64,000 nucleotides of DNA from assembly GCA_026874595.1 (NCBI GenBank), contig JAPPUL010000069.1, positions 1,800,001 through 1,864,000 of the forward strand, read 5' to 3'. This document shows, piece by piece, positions 35,441-43,664 of this stretch (its first letter is position 1; every line of letters starts with the position of its first letter). A model generated the notes under the pieces. That model was not told the origin of the DNA and searched no databases. It saw only the letters and a program-made list of their open reading frames with translations. The position numbers and the translations under genes were made by a program. Source of the stretch: Sipunculus nudus. Taxonomy: Eukaryota > Annelida > Sipuncula > Golfingiida > Sipunculidae.

Positions 35441-35490
35441 ATCTTTATATTAAGCTAAACAAGTCAAACAATGAAGAGGAGAGACATACA

Positions 35491-37512
35491 ATGAAAGATA
35501 GATCTAGGCCTGTGGGTGATGATGAGAAGTCATTTTCTATAAAGGACTATCTTAGTAATAAGACATTATTTGTACTAGGTTTAGCATGGGCTATATTTCA
35601 GCTACTTATAGATAGAGTAGTTATAGTAGACGAGATATACATACGTGCTATTCACCTTGGTTTTGCTATCTCATTTATATTTGTCTATACATCTTCAAAG
35701 CTTTTTGCTAGTACAGATACAAAGTTAGGCAAGGTAATAAACTATAGTTTAGCTATAATAGGAGGGCTTAGTGCATTATATATAATAATGGACTGGCCGG
35801 ATGTTAGTAAGCGAAGTAGCGATCCATTAGCACTAGATTTAATAGCAGGCTTAGTGCTCGTAATACTATTGCTGGAGGCAACAAGACGAGCAGTAGGGCC
35901 TGCCTTACCAATTATAGCGATAGTATTTTCAATATATGCTTTTCTAGCTCCTTATCTACCTGGCGTATTAAGTCATAGTGGGATTGATTTTAACAAATAT
36001 TTATCCCAAACCTCATTATCAACAGAAGGTATATATGGAATACCTCTTGATGTTTCAGCCTCAATAGTATATTTATTTGTATTATTTGGCTCTATTATGG
36101 ACAAAGGTGGAGCAGGTAAGTTTTTTATTGATCTAGCCTTATCACTTTTTGGGAGGTTTAGGGGCGGTCCTGCAAAGGCTTCGGTAGTATCGAGTGGGCT
36201 TACAGGCATGGTATCAGGGTCAAGTATTGCAAATATAGTTACTACTGGAACATTTACTATACCTCTTATGAAGAAGGTAGGCTATCCGGCAAAGAAGGCA
36301 GCAGCTATAGAGGTTGCAGCTAGTACAGATGGCCAACTTATGCCTCCTATTATGGGGGCTGCGGCTTTTATAATTGCCGAGTATGTCAATGTAAGTTATA
36401 TTTCTGTAATAAAAGCAGCTATTATCCCTGCCCTAGCATCATATTTTGCACTATTTTACGTTACACATTTAGAAGCTTTAAAGCTTGGAATGCGCGGTTT
36501 ATTAAAAGAAGACCTGCAGGCTACTATATCAGTTTTAAAAGAAGGGTTTTATTATTTAATACCTCTTGGTCTTTTGGTTTACGAACTAATAATTGTAAGA
36601 CATTCGCCACAAGTAGCTGTATTTTGGTCAATATTGTGCCTTATAGTCGTTATTCTTATTAGAGAAGTAGTAAACCAGCTTATAAACGCAGAACGACCGA
36701 ACATACAGCTTATTATTAAAGGCCTTAAGGAAGGTTCTTTAATAATTATAAGTGGAATGCTTGAGGGATCAAAGAAGATGGCGCCGGTTGCCTTAGCTAC
36801 TGCATCTGCTGGCATAATAGTTGGGATTGTAGGTATTGGAATTGGGACTATTATAAATGATGCAGTTATAATGCTTTCAGCAGGAAATATAGTATTACTA
36901 TTAATAATTACAGCAGTAGCGTGCCTTATACTTGGTATGGGTCTGCCAACTACAGCAACATATATTGTTATGGCAATAATAACAGCTCCTATAATATCTA
37001 GTGTTGGCTCGGATTACGGTGTAGAAATACCGTTAATAGCAGCTCATTTATTTTGTTTTTATTTTGGTATTTTGGCCGACGACACACCGCCAGTTGGCTT
37101 AGCAGCTTATACAGCGGCAGCCATTGCCGAATCTAATCCTATTCACACTGGTATACAAGCATTTATTTACGACATAAGAACAGCTATAATCCCATTTATG
37201 TTTATTTTTAATACAGAGTTAATACTTTATGGTATAGATAGTTGGCTAACAGGCATCTTAATTTTTATTATGGCAGCTATTGCTTCTTTTTCTTTTGCTA
37301 GTGCATTGCAAGGATGGTATGTTACAAAAAATAAATGGTATGATGTGCCATTATTCTTAATAGCTTCTTTTATACTTTTTCAACCAGGTATAACAGCATC
37401 TATATTTAATGTGGAGCATGATTTACGATACTATTTTTATTTGCTTGGTCTATTAATCTTGGGACTAGTATTTATTATACAAAAGGTTAGAGTTAAAACT
37501 ACTGCTTCATAG
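35491..37512 (+). CDS. TRAP transporter fused permease (DctQ-DctM)
   Basis: A 673-residue multi-spanning membrane protein. The N-terminal four helices (about 25-140) correspond to the small DctQ subunit and the rest to the large DctM subunit with about 12 helices. The motifs SGLTGMVSGSSIANIVTTGTFTIPLMK, STDGQLMPPIMGAAAFIIAEY, LGMGLPTTATYIVMA and ADDTPPVGLAAYTAAAIAESNP are typical. Transport is driven by an ion gradient. GAGGAGAG precedes the start. It pairs with the receptor just upstream. A different fused permease lies at the right edge of the window. Confidence 0.93.
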   Translation: MKDRSRPVGDDEKSFSIKDYLSNKTLFVLGLAWAIFQLLIDRVVIVDEIYIRAIHLGFAISFIFVYTSSKLFASTDTKLGKVINYSLAIIGGLSALYIIMDWPDVSKRSSDPLALDLIAGLVLVILLLEATRRAVGPALPIIAIVFSIYAFLAPYLPGVLSHSGIDFNKYLSQTSLSTEGIYGIPLDVSASIVYLFVLFGSIMDKGGAGKFFIDLALSLFGRFRGGPAKASVVSSGLTGMVSGSSIANIVTTGTFTIPLMKKVGYPAKKAAAIEVAASTDGQLMPPIMGAAAFIIAEYVNVSYISVIKAAIIPALASYFALFYVTHLEALKLGMRGLLKEDLQATISVLKEGFYYLIPLGLLVYELIIVRHSPQVAVFWSILCLIVVILIREVVNQLINAERPNIQLIIKGLKEGSLIIISGMLEGSKKMAPVALATASAGIIVGIVGIGIGTIINDAVIMLSAGNIVLLLIITAVACLILGMGLPTTATYIVMAIITAPIISSVGSDYGVEIPLIAAHLFCFYFGILADDTPPVGLAAYTAAAIAESNPIHTGIQAFIYDIRTAIIPFMFIFNTELILYGIDSWLTGILIFIMAAIASFSFASALQGWYVTKNKWYDVPLFLIASFILFQPGITASIFNVEHDLRYYFYLLGLLILGLVFIIQKVRVKTTAS

Positions 37513-37540
37513 TTATATTAGTTATTAAAAGGAGAAAGAT

Positions 37541-38188
37541 ATGAAAAAAATGTTAGTATTAAGTATAGCCTTACTGTTAGTTATAATGGCTAATAATAGC
37601 TTTGCCGGTTTTGAGGTTAAAACTTCTGCAAAGGGTGGGGCAACTTTCAACTGGCTTATGCCTGGATTCGATAGTACGTTTGATAAGAACGATAACGAGC
37701 TTTCTATTGGGCCTTATATTACCGGTACTGGTGGGCTATTTGTTGAATTCGCATATTTGTTTGAAGGAATATTTATATATGGGATTGGACTTGAGATTGG
37801 TGTAGTGTATACCGGAAGAGGGGTGAAGCAGGAGGATACTATAAAAACAGAAGGTCATTATATAGGGGTTCCCGTTATGCTTAAAGTATCAGGTCCTTTT
37901 ATAAAATATTTGTGGACGGGAGTTGGCGTATCTTATAATCGATTACTAGCTCACAAGACCCCCCCCCCTGTAGGTACTGTTATTAATAAAGATCTAGTAG
38001 AGCTTATTTATGGGCTGGGATTTTATATTCCTATTACTAGTGTTGTTCAAATTGTTGGGGAGGTGAGAGGATATTTTGGACTCACTCATTATGAGAAAGT
38101 TAATCCTGCTACTAATACCATAACAGGGCTAGGTTCTAGAACTATAGGTTTTGATGTAATGCTTGGTATAGCTTTTAAGGTTTATTAA
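37541..38188 (+). CDS. Outer-membrane beta-barrel protein with poly-C tract
   Basis: A 215-residue protein: signal peptide (about 1-22, ending SFAG), then alternating polar/hydrophobic strands rich in Gly and aromatic residues (GGATFNWLMPGF, YIFEG-like turns, YGLGFYIPI), ending with the aromatic strand GIAFKVY. This is typical of small eight-stranded barrels. AAGGAG precedes the ATG. A run of ten C (37959-37968) encodes Thr-Pro-Pro-Pro in a predicted loop. A slip of one or two bases there would shift the frame, so expression may switch on and off. Function is unknown. Confidence 0.8.
   Translation: MKKMLVLSIALLLVIMANNSFAGFEVKTSAKGGATFNWLMPGFDSTFDKNDNELSIGPYITGTGGLFVEFAYLFEGIFIYGIGLEIGVVYTGRGVKQEDTIKTEGHYIGVPVMLKVSGPFIKYLWTGVGVSYNRLLAHKTPPPVGTVINKDLVELIYGLGFYIPITSVVQIVGEVRGYFGLTHYEKVNPATNTITGLGSRTIGFDVMLGIAFKVY
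37959..37968 (+). repeat. Homopolymeric run of ten C in the barrel gene
   Basis: Ten consecutive cytosines in an AT-rich genome are conspicuous. Reading is AAG ACC CCC CCC CCT, in frame at this length. Such tracts are known slippage sites behind phase variation of surface proteins. Confidence 0.9.
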
Positions 38189-38242
38189 AAAAAAGTATAG
38201 CTAGGTTTAGGCCTATGTTTTGGCACTAGGCCTAGTGGCTAT
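38189..38242 (-). terminator. Rho-independent terminator for the minus-strand block
   Basis: On the minus strand a long hairpin (outer arms ATAGC/GCTAT and CTAGG/CCTAG, with two internal copies of the palindrome TAGGCCTA at 38208-38215 and 38227-38234) is followed by eight T. It would stop transcription coming from nusB and the SH3 pseudogene before it runs into the barrel gene. On the plus strand no T-run follows, so it serves only one direction. Confidence 0.65.
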
Positions 38243-38260
38243 ATCAAATCAGAGCTAATA

Positions 38261-38604
38261 TTATTCTTTTGATAAGTTTCGCCCTTTTATATAATTGAGT
38301 AGATTTATAGTATCCTCTTCTTTTTGTGGTACAGGCAAATTAGTTAAATAACCATTTGTACGAAACTTTAGTTCAATAGCCCTTTAGTCCATCATGTGTA
38401 TATTTTGTATTAGTCTTCGATAAAATTATTACCTTTGCACCATAAGGAATAGTGTCAATAACTTCTGCCTTTATGGATGGACTAACACGCATATTAAGAG
38501 TTGATGCAATAACGTTTAGTTTTTCATTAACTTTTCTCTATAGTGTATAGTGTATAATTTGATATTACAATAAAATAAAAAAACAATAATATTAGCTTAA
38601 TCAT
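38261..38604 (-). pseudogene. Secreted SH3b-domain protein, pseudogene
   Basis: The ATG at 38604 has AAGGA upstream and starts a signal peptide (MIKLILLFFYFIVIS...). After a stop, the reading continues one frame over as an SH3b-like domain (VIASTLNMRVSPSIKAEVID, then PYGAKVIILSK). An in-frame TGA at 38373-38375 replaces a likely Trp (KGY-stop-TKV), and another frameshift leads to TNGYLTNLPVPQKEED and the final TAA at 38261. Two frameshifts and one nonsense codon mark it as dead. SH3b domains bind peptidoglycan. It is the last unit before the terminator downstream of nusB. Confidence 0.8.
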
Positions 38605-38678
38605 AAAGTGTCCTTAATTCTCCTTTTTAATTAATTGTTAGCAAACGTTCTAAGCAGATAGAACAAATTAGAATTCCC

Positions 38679-39083
38679 CTACTCTCGTCTAACTCCATCT
38701 AATACCCCATTTACAAATCTAAATGATTCATTACTACCGTACTTCTTTGCCAAATCTACTGCTTCGTCTATTGTCACTTCGAAAGGGATTTCCTTCATAT
38801 ATAAAATCGCATATACTGACATCCTTAGTATACTCAAATCTACTGTTGATATCTGCTCAAATCTCCAGTTAGATAAATTCGCTCTTATCCTTTCATCTAT
38901 TACATCTAGATTATTTATTGTTCCCGTTATTAATTCTTTCGCAAACAATTTTATATCTAGCGGTAATTTCTCTACTCCCTTTAGCCATGCAAAATTTAAT
39001 AAATCTGACTTATCTATCAATGTTAGCTCATAAGTGTATAATGCTTGCAGCGTCATCTCACGAGACTTTGTCCTCTTGCCCAT
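38679..39083 (-). CDS. nusB: Transcription antitermination factor NusB
   Basis: NusB with NusE (S10) binds boxA RNA and supports rRNA antitermination. The 134-residue protein is full length: GKRTKSREMTLQALYTYEL at the start, IDERIRANLSNWRFEQISTVDLSILRMSVYAILYM and EVTIDEAVDLAKKYGSNESFRFVNGVLDG at the end. It follows the SurA-like gene after 16 bases. Confidence 0.95.
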   Translation of the reverse strand: MGKRTKSREMTLQALYTYELTLIDKSDLLNFAWLKGVEKLPLDIKLFAKELITGTINNLDVIDERIRANLSNWRFEQISTVDLSILRMSVYAILYMKEIPFEVTIDEAVDLAKKYGSNESFRFVNGVLDGVRRE

Positions 39084-39099
39084 AATATAAAAATAAACC

Positions 39100-40167
39100 C
39101 TATAAGCCTATATTTATGTAACTTTGCTTCTTTTTTAGCTTTAACATATAATCCAAATATTCTGTAGCTCGTTTGAATAGTATTTTACTTGCTATAAATC
39201 TCTTTGCTTCTAAAAATGATACCTGACGCTCTTCACGCTTATTTAAAAGTTTTACTATATGATAACCAGTTGCTGAGGATATTATTTTACTTATAGCTCC
39301 TATCTTTAGTAGTATCGCGCTGGAGGCTATGTTTGGCTGGATAGCTGATAATGTGTCATAATCGTACCATCCAATCCTCCCTCCTTGATATTTTGTTTCT
39401 AAGTCATCTGAATATTTCTTAGCTAGGGATTCAAATGTATCTTCTTTATTATCTAATAGGCGCTTTATTCGTTTTATTAGTCTCTCTTTTTCTTCTAATC
39501 TATCGTATGTATCTTCTCGGGATAGCCTTATTAGAATATGAGATATCAAAAACTGCTCCTTATTATAAAATGCAGCTTTATTCTCTTCATACACTAATTT
39601 TATATCTTCTTCGCGGGGCCTTACTACTAGATTTTCTTTCACTACATATCTTATCAAATTATCTCGAGTCTTTTTTAGCTTTATTCTATTTTCTATATAC
39701 TTCTTTTCTATTACTGTAATGGGTGAGACTACTTCTCTTGTTTCACTATTCTTTGCTTCTAACTTATCAAGCTCACTCTTTATTTCTTTAGGGTTTACTT
39801 CGACATTAAACTCTCTTGCAAGCTGTAGTATTAACTCATTGTCTACCAATATACTAAGAGCTGATTCCTTACTTAAGCTACTATCTTCTGCACTCTGTTT
39901 TTTATAAAAATACTCAAGCTCCGATAACGTTATCACACTCTCATTTATATTTGCAACCACCTTCTCTATTATTCTCCCTTCTTCTGCTATAGTATCTTTT
40001 TCCTTACCCTTTTTTGCAGATAGAACTATAGATGTTTGTAAAACTTTTGCCTTTAAAGCTCCTTTTTTATCTAAATCATTTTTACCGTATAAATCATGCT
40101 CAAACACAAAAATTAGTTTAAATACTAGAAATAGCAAGATAATCTCTATAAGATAAAATCTTTTCAT
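39100..40167 (-). CDS. SurA-like periplasmic peptidyl-prolyl isomerase
   Basis: A 355-residue secreted chaperone. A signal/anchor segment (about 8-20) is followed by a SurA N-terminal part (VVANINESVITLSELEYFYKK...ILVDNELILQLAREFNV), a parvulin domain at about 198-305 (QFLISHILIRLS...FESLAKKYSDD...GGRIGWYDYDTL...GYHIVKLLNKRE) and a basic tail. Such proteins fold outer-membrane barrels, fitting a diderm. GGAG is well placed before the ATG. PrsA-like function is the alternative. Confidence 0.88.
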   Translation of the reverse strand: MKRFYLIEIILLFLVFKLIFVFEHDLYGKNDLDKKGALKAKVLQTSIVLSAKKGKEKDTIAEEGRIIEKVVANINESVITLSELEYFYKKQSAEDSSLSKESALSILVDNELILQLAREFNVEVNPKEIKSELDKLEAKNSETREVVSPITVIEKKYIENRIKLKKTRDNLIRYVVKENLVVRPREEDIKLVYEENKAAFYNKEQFLISHILIRLSREDTYDRLEEKERLIKRIKRLLDNKEDTFESLAKKYSDDLETKYQGGRIGWYDYDTLSAIQPNIASSAILLKIGAISKIISSATGYHIVKLLNKREERQVSFLEAKRFIASKILFKRATEYLDYMLKLKKKQSYINIGL

Positions 40168-40247
40168 AAAATATACTCCGTAATAAATATTACGATTAAT
40201 TATAAATAATATCCTTGTGCTTTAAAGATAATAAATCTATTTTTATT

Positions 40248-40592
40248 CTAATGTTTTTTGATTTCTTGACTAAGTACTTTATATATCCAAAGCAGGATAA
40301 GTGCTCCTATGAAAGTCGAGAGTAAATCTATTGTAAATACTTTATAAAAATAATCTGTGACTGGTATTAAAATTATTTTTAAAAAAGTTCCTCCTAGTAT
40401 CCCCCCAAATATCCCTACTACTATAGCTCCGTATATCCCTCCAAAAAAATTACGACCCATTACATAATAAAATAATATACCTAGTATGCTACCCAGCAAT
40501 ATATAAACTAGGAAGTTTATCCCAATACCAATAATAAGCAATGTATATATCTTATCCATATATCCTACCATAACTACATTATTGGCCACCAA
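40248..40592 (-). CDS. Small integral membrane protein
   Basis: A protein of up to 114 residues with about four membrane helices rich in Gly (LLGSILGILFYYVM, GAIVVGIFGGILGGTFLKIIL). The GTG at 40592 has GGAGGG six bases upstream, inside the end of the overlapping TPR gene; an ATG at residue 12 is the alternative. The Gly-zipper pattern resembles GlsB/YeaQ-type stress-membrane proteins, but a family is not assured. Confidence 0.65.
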   Translation of the reverse strand: MVANNVVMVGYMDKIYTLLIIGIGINFLVYILLGSILGILFYYVMGRNFFGGIYGAIVVGIFGGILGGTFLKIILIPVTDYFYKVFTIDLLSTFIGALILLWIYKVLSQEIKKH

Positions 40593-41340
40593 ATTCCCTC
40601 CGTACGTCCAGTATGATGTTAGGATTTAATCTTATTGCTTCTTTTAACGCTAACTTTGCACGCTTAATATCTGACATACTCATATATAATTTATATTTAC
40701 TATATTGTACTATATCTGCCTTATATTTATAGGCAAGAGCTTTATCATAATAATTTATCCTATGCTCTTCCCTCTCCTCAAGTAAATATTTCCCCTTATA
40801 AAAGTAAGCCTTCCCTAATATATATTTTAAATATATCTCTATGTTACTTCCACCACCTCTCTCTCGTTTTATCTCTTCCTTTATCTGCAATATCAATTCG
40901 TCTAACAAATACTTTACTTGCCCAATCTCCTCAAGCTTTAAATATAGTTCTATCTGCAAAAATAGTATGTCGTAGTACATTGATTTGTTACTAAATTTGT
41001 CCTTATACTTTAATCCTTCTTCTATATCATATAAAGCTTGCACATATAAAGCCTTAGTTTTGTATATCCAAGCGCTTAAGTAATATACATCTGCATAATC
41101 TACCTTAAGCATTAACGCCTTCTCATACTCGTTTAACGCCTTGCCCAATAAGCCAAGTCGCCTATAATGATCGCCTCTTGCTTTGTAGTATATCGGACTC
41201 TCATCTAAAACATTTTTATTTCTTATGTCAGCACCCAAACCCCGTTTCATATCTTGTTCTCTCAACTCTCCATACAATACATTCGAAAACGTTTGCAGGA
41301 ATAATATAAGTATTAAGATATTTATACTACTTAGCTTCAT
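40579..41340 (-). CDS. Secreted TPR protein
   Basis: A 253-residue protein with signal peptide (about 1-24, NILILILFLQTFSNVLYG) and about four TPR-like motifs from residue 47 on (SPIYYKARGDHYRRLGLLGKALNEYEKALML...). It probably acts as a periplasmic scaffold. Its stop overlaps the start of the small membrane protein, so the two are translated together. No catalytic signature was seen. Confidence 0.72.
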   Translation of the reverse strand: MKLSSINILILILFLQTFSNVLYGELREQDMKRGLGADIRNKNVLDESPIYYKARGDHYRRLGLLGKALNEYEKALMLKVDYADVYYLSAWIYKTKALYVQALYDIEEGLKYKDKFSNKSMYYDILFLQIELYLKLEEIGQVKYLLDELILQIKEEIKRERGGGSNIEIYLKYILGKAYFYKGKYLLEEREEHRINYYDKALAYKYKADIVQYSKYKLYMSMSDIKRAKLALKEAIRLNPNIILDVRREFGGQ

Positions 41341-41384
41341 AAAAACAGCATCCTTATTCTTTTATTTTATAACAAAAAACCAAT

Positions 41385-42077
41385 TCATAAATATAAATAA
41401 CCCGGTATCTTCAATACTAGCCCCTTCTTTAGCTTTTTATTATTTCCCAGATTGTTTAATAACGCAAGATCTATAACCGATACCTTAAGCTTTTTTGCTA
41501 TCTTACTTAGACTATCACCTGCTTGCACATTATAATAATTACTTTTATTTTGGACCTTCTTCCCCTTTCGTACAGAAGCTTTTATATTACTTTTGCCTAC
41601 ATCTAATACTAATTTAAAATCTGCTCCTACATCTTTTACAGCTTTTATATATTCTTTACTATATATTCTATTGCCTGCTTTTGTTCCTGCTTTTGTTCCT
41701 GCTTTTGCTCCATCCATACCATCTGTTAATAAAATATTCTTTAGCCCCTTAAAGTCTAATATAGAAACAAAGCTTCTAAACTTCTCATCTATATAAAACT
41801 TAACCTTATCCTTTACTTCTTTCCACGCTCTAAGAGCATCATCAACACCATAAGACATAACAACTCCTGCTTCCATAACTCCCCAGCCACCACCTTCAAA
41901 GGCACTCCCTTCTATACTCGGGCTTAATAACATACCCACGAGTATTGTTATTATCGTTAAGTATACCACTCTTTCTAACTTCATTAAGCCCACTTTTTTT
42001 TGACCTTTACCTCCCTCCACTGCCTTAACATCCTTATATCTAATCCCACATAATTTTCTAGTGTCATTAATTACCAT
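41385..42077 (-). CDS. Membrane-anchored LysM protein
   Basis: A 230-residue protein with a hydrophobic segment at about 36-53 (VVYLTIITILVGMLLSPS), a Lys/aromatic middle, a three-copy KAGT repeat and a C-terminal LysM domain (about 184-229, YYNVQAGDSLSKIAKKLKVSVIDLALLNNLGNNKKLKKGLVLKIPG) for peptidoglycan binding. The ATG at 42077 has GAGGG eight bases upstream; a shorter form starting at the Met before KLERVVYL would give a standard signal peptide. It lies downstream of murC, fitting a wall-related role. Confidence 0.72.
   Translation of the reverse strand: MVINDTRKLCGIRYKDVKAVEGGKGQKKVGLMKLERVVYLTIITILVGMLLSPSIEGSAFEGGGWGVMEAGVVMSYGVDDALRAWKEVKDKVKFYIDEKFRSFVSILDFKGLKNILLTDGMDGAKAGTKAGTKAGNRIYSKEYIKAVKDVGADFKLVLDVGKSNIKASVRKGKKVQNKSNYYNVQAGDSLSKIAKKLKVSVIDLALLNNLGNNKKLKKGLVLKIPGYLYL
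41677..41712. repeat. 12-bp tandem repeat x3 in the LysM protein gene
   Basis: Two identical GCTTTTGTTCCT units and a third with changes encode KAGTKAGTKAG on the minus strand. Like the other coding repeats here, the unit preserves frame and lies in a linker. Confidence 0.8.
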
Positions 42078-42194
42078 CTTTATATCCCTCAGCCTGTTTA
42101 TAGTATTCTAGATTATTAGTATCGTTTTTATATTATATTACTTAAGATATTTTGTTCTCTACACTACATTATACAAATAAAGATTATCTGGCTT

Positions 42195-43640
42195 CTAAAG
42201 CATATCTTTAAGCAATTCTACTGCTTTCTCATGTATATCTCCGGCTCCAAGAAGTAATAATATCTCTTTATCTTTATTAAAACTTACAGCTAAATCCGCA
42301 AAACCATCTGCAAACTGTTTGAATAACTCTATGTCAAGCTCTACTTTATCTACTACATGCTTATGTCTGTAATCCTTTAACAGAACCTCTGCTATCGCTT
42401 TGTGGCTTATACTTTTATCCTCTCTCTCCCGGGCTGCGTATATTGAAAGCAAATATATGGAGTCGCTTGGTGATAACGCCTTTGCAAACTCTTTATAAAA
42501 TTGTTTTGTCCTGCTATATAGGTGAGGTTGGAATATCGTTATTATTCGACTACCATTGTGCTTTTGCTTTACAGCATCTAGGACTGACTCTATCTCTTTC
42601 GGATGATGCGCATAATCACTATATATTATCTGCCCGCCTTTAAGCTTTCCTAATAGTTCAAGACGTCTGCCTGCATTCTCAAAGCTTTTTACGCTCTTTT
42701 GTACTTCCTCAAGCCCTATCCCTAATAAATTACAAGCCGATACCACCCCAAGGACATTATATACATTATGTGTCCCGTATAAAGAACTTGTGAAACTGTA
42801 TATTCTATCCCTTTTAGCCCTTCTATCCTTTATCTTAAAGCTTGTGCCTTCTACTCCCTTCTTTATATCGTACCCTACAATATCATTTCCCTCCCCTAGC
42901 CCAAAACAAAGCACTCTTAATCTTTTATATTCTAAAACCTTTTCTACTACTTTTATTACGCTTTTATCATCTCCATTTACTATTATACTGCCGTAAAAGG
43001 GTATACGCTCTACAAAGTCTTTGAATTCATCCTCTATCCCTTTAAGCGATTTGAAGCAATCTAGGTGATCTAAATCTATATTCGTTATTATTGCGCTTTG
43101 TGGCTTATAGGAATATAAAGATTTATACGCCTCGCATCCTTCATATATTGACCAGTCTCCTTTCCCGCAATATACATTACTTCCTATATATGAAAGAGTT
43201 CCGCCAAGTATTATCAAAGGATCAAAACCTACGTCATACAATACCTTCCCCAATAAGGCGCTCGTTGTCGTCTTTCCATGCGTTCCTGTTACTGCAAGCG
43301 AATTGTAACCACTTGTTATCTCTCCTAGTAACGTTGCCCGGCTTATTAACTTTAGCCCCCGCCTCTTGCTCTCTTTATATTCTACGTTATCCTCGCTTAT
43401 TGAGGCGCTGTATACAACCGCATACAACCCTTCTAATACTAAATCCTTTCTATGCTCATAACTTATCTTTGCTCCAAGCTTTATAAGCCGTTTTGTATAT
43501 TCACTCTCTTTTAGGTCTGAGCCGCTTACCACGAAACCTTCTCTTAATAAGATCTCCGCAAGCCCTGACATCCCTACTCCCCCTATACCTATAAAATGAA
43601 AATGCGCTCCCTTATGATACCTTTTTAAGTATTTTAACAA
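42195..43640 (-). CDS. murC: UDP-N-acetylmuramate-L-alanine ligase
   Basis: MurC adds L-alanine to UDP-MurNAc in peptidoglycan synthesis. Its 481 residues show HFIGIGGVGMSGLAEIL (Rossmann, about 14-30), the ATP loop VTGTHGKTTT (117-126), ILGGTLSYIGSN, IDLDHLDCF and the C-terminal SDYAHHPKEI. Start is TTG with AAAGGG eight bases upstream. Other division/wall genes (murB, ddl, ftsQ) are not adjacent. Confidence 0.96.
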   Translation of the reverse strand: MLKYLKRYHKGAHFHFIGIGGVGMSGLAEILLREGFVVSGSDLKESEYTKRLIKLGAKISYEHRKDLVLEGLYAVVYSASISEDNVEYKESKRRGLKLISRATLLGEITSGYNSLAVTGTHGKTTTSALLGKVLYDVGFDPLIILGGTLSYIGSNVYCGKGDWSIYEGCEAYKSLYSYKPQSAIITNIDLDHLDCFKSLKGIEDEFKDFVERIPFYGSIIVNGDDKSVIKVVEKVLEYKRLRVLCFGLGEGNDIVGYDIKKGVEGTSFKIKDRRAKRDRIYSFTSSLYGTHNVYNVLGVVSACNLLGIGLEEVQKSVKSFENAGRRLELLGKLKGGQIIYSDYAHHPKEIESVLDAVKQKHNGSRIITIFQPHLYSRTKQFYKEFAKALSPSDSIYLLSIYAAREREDKSISHKAIAEVLLKDYRHKHVVDKVELDIELFKQFADGFADLAVSFNKDKEILLLLGAGDIHEKAVELLKDML

Positions 43641-43664
43641 CCTCTTATCCCTTTTACTGATAGC

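Noticed and set aside
38373-38375. TGA read as Trp (recoded genetic code)
   Set aside because: The same gene has two frameshifts, and several intact genes (hpf, glgC, the gene at 58722) end with TGA; TGA in trpB replaces Ser, not Trp.
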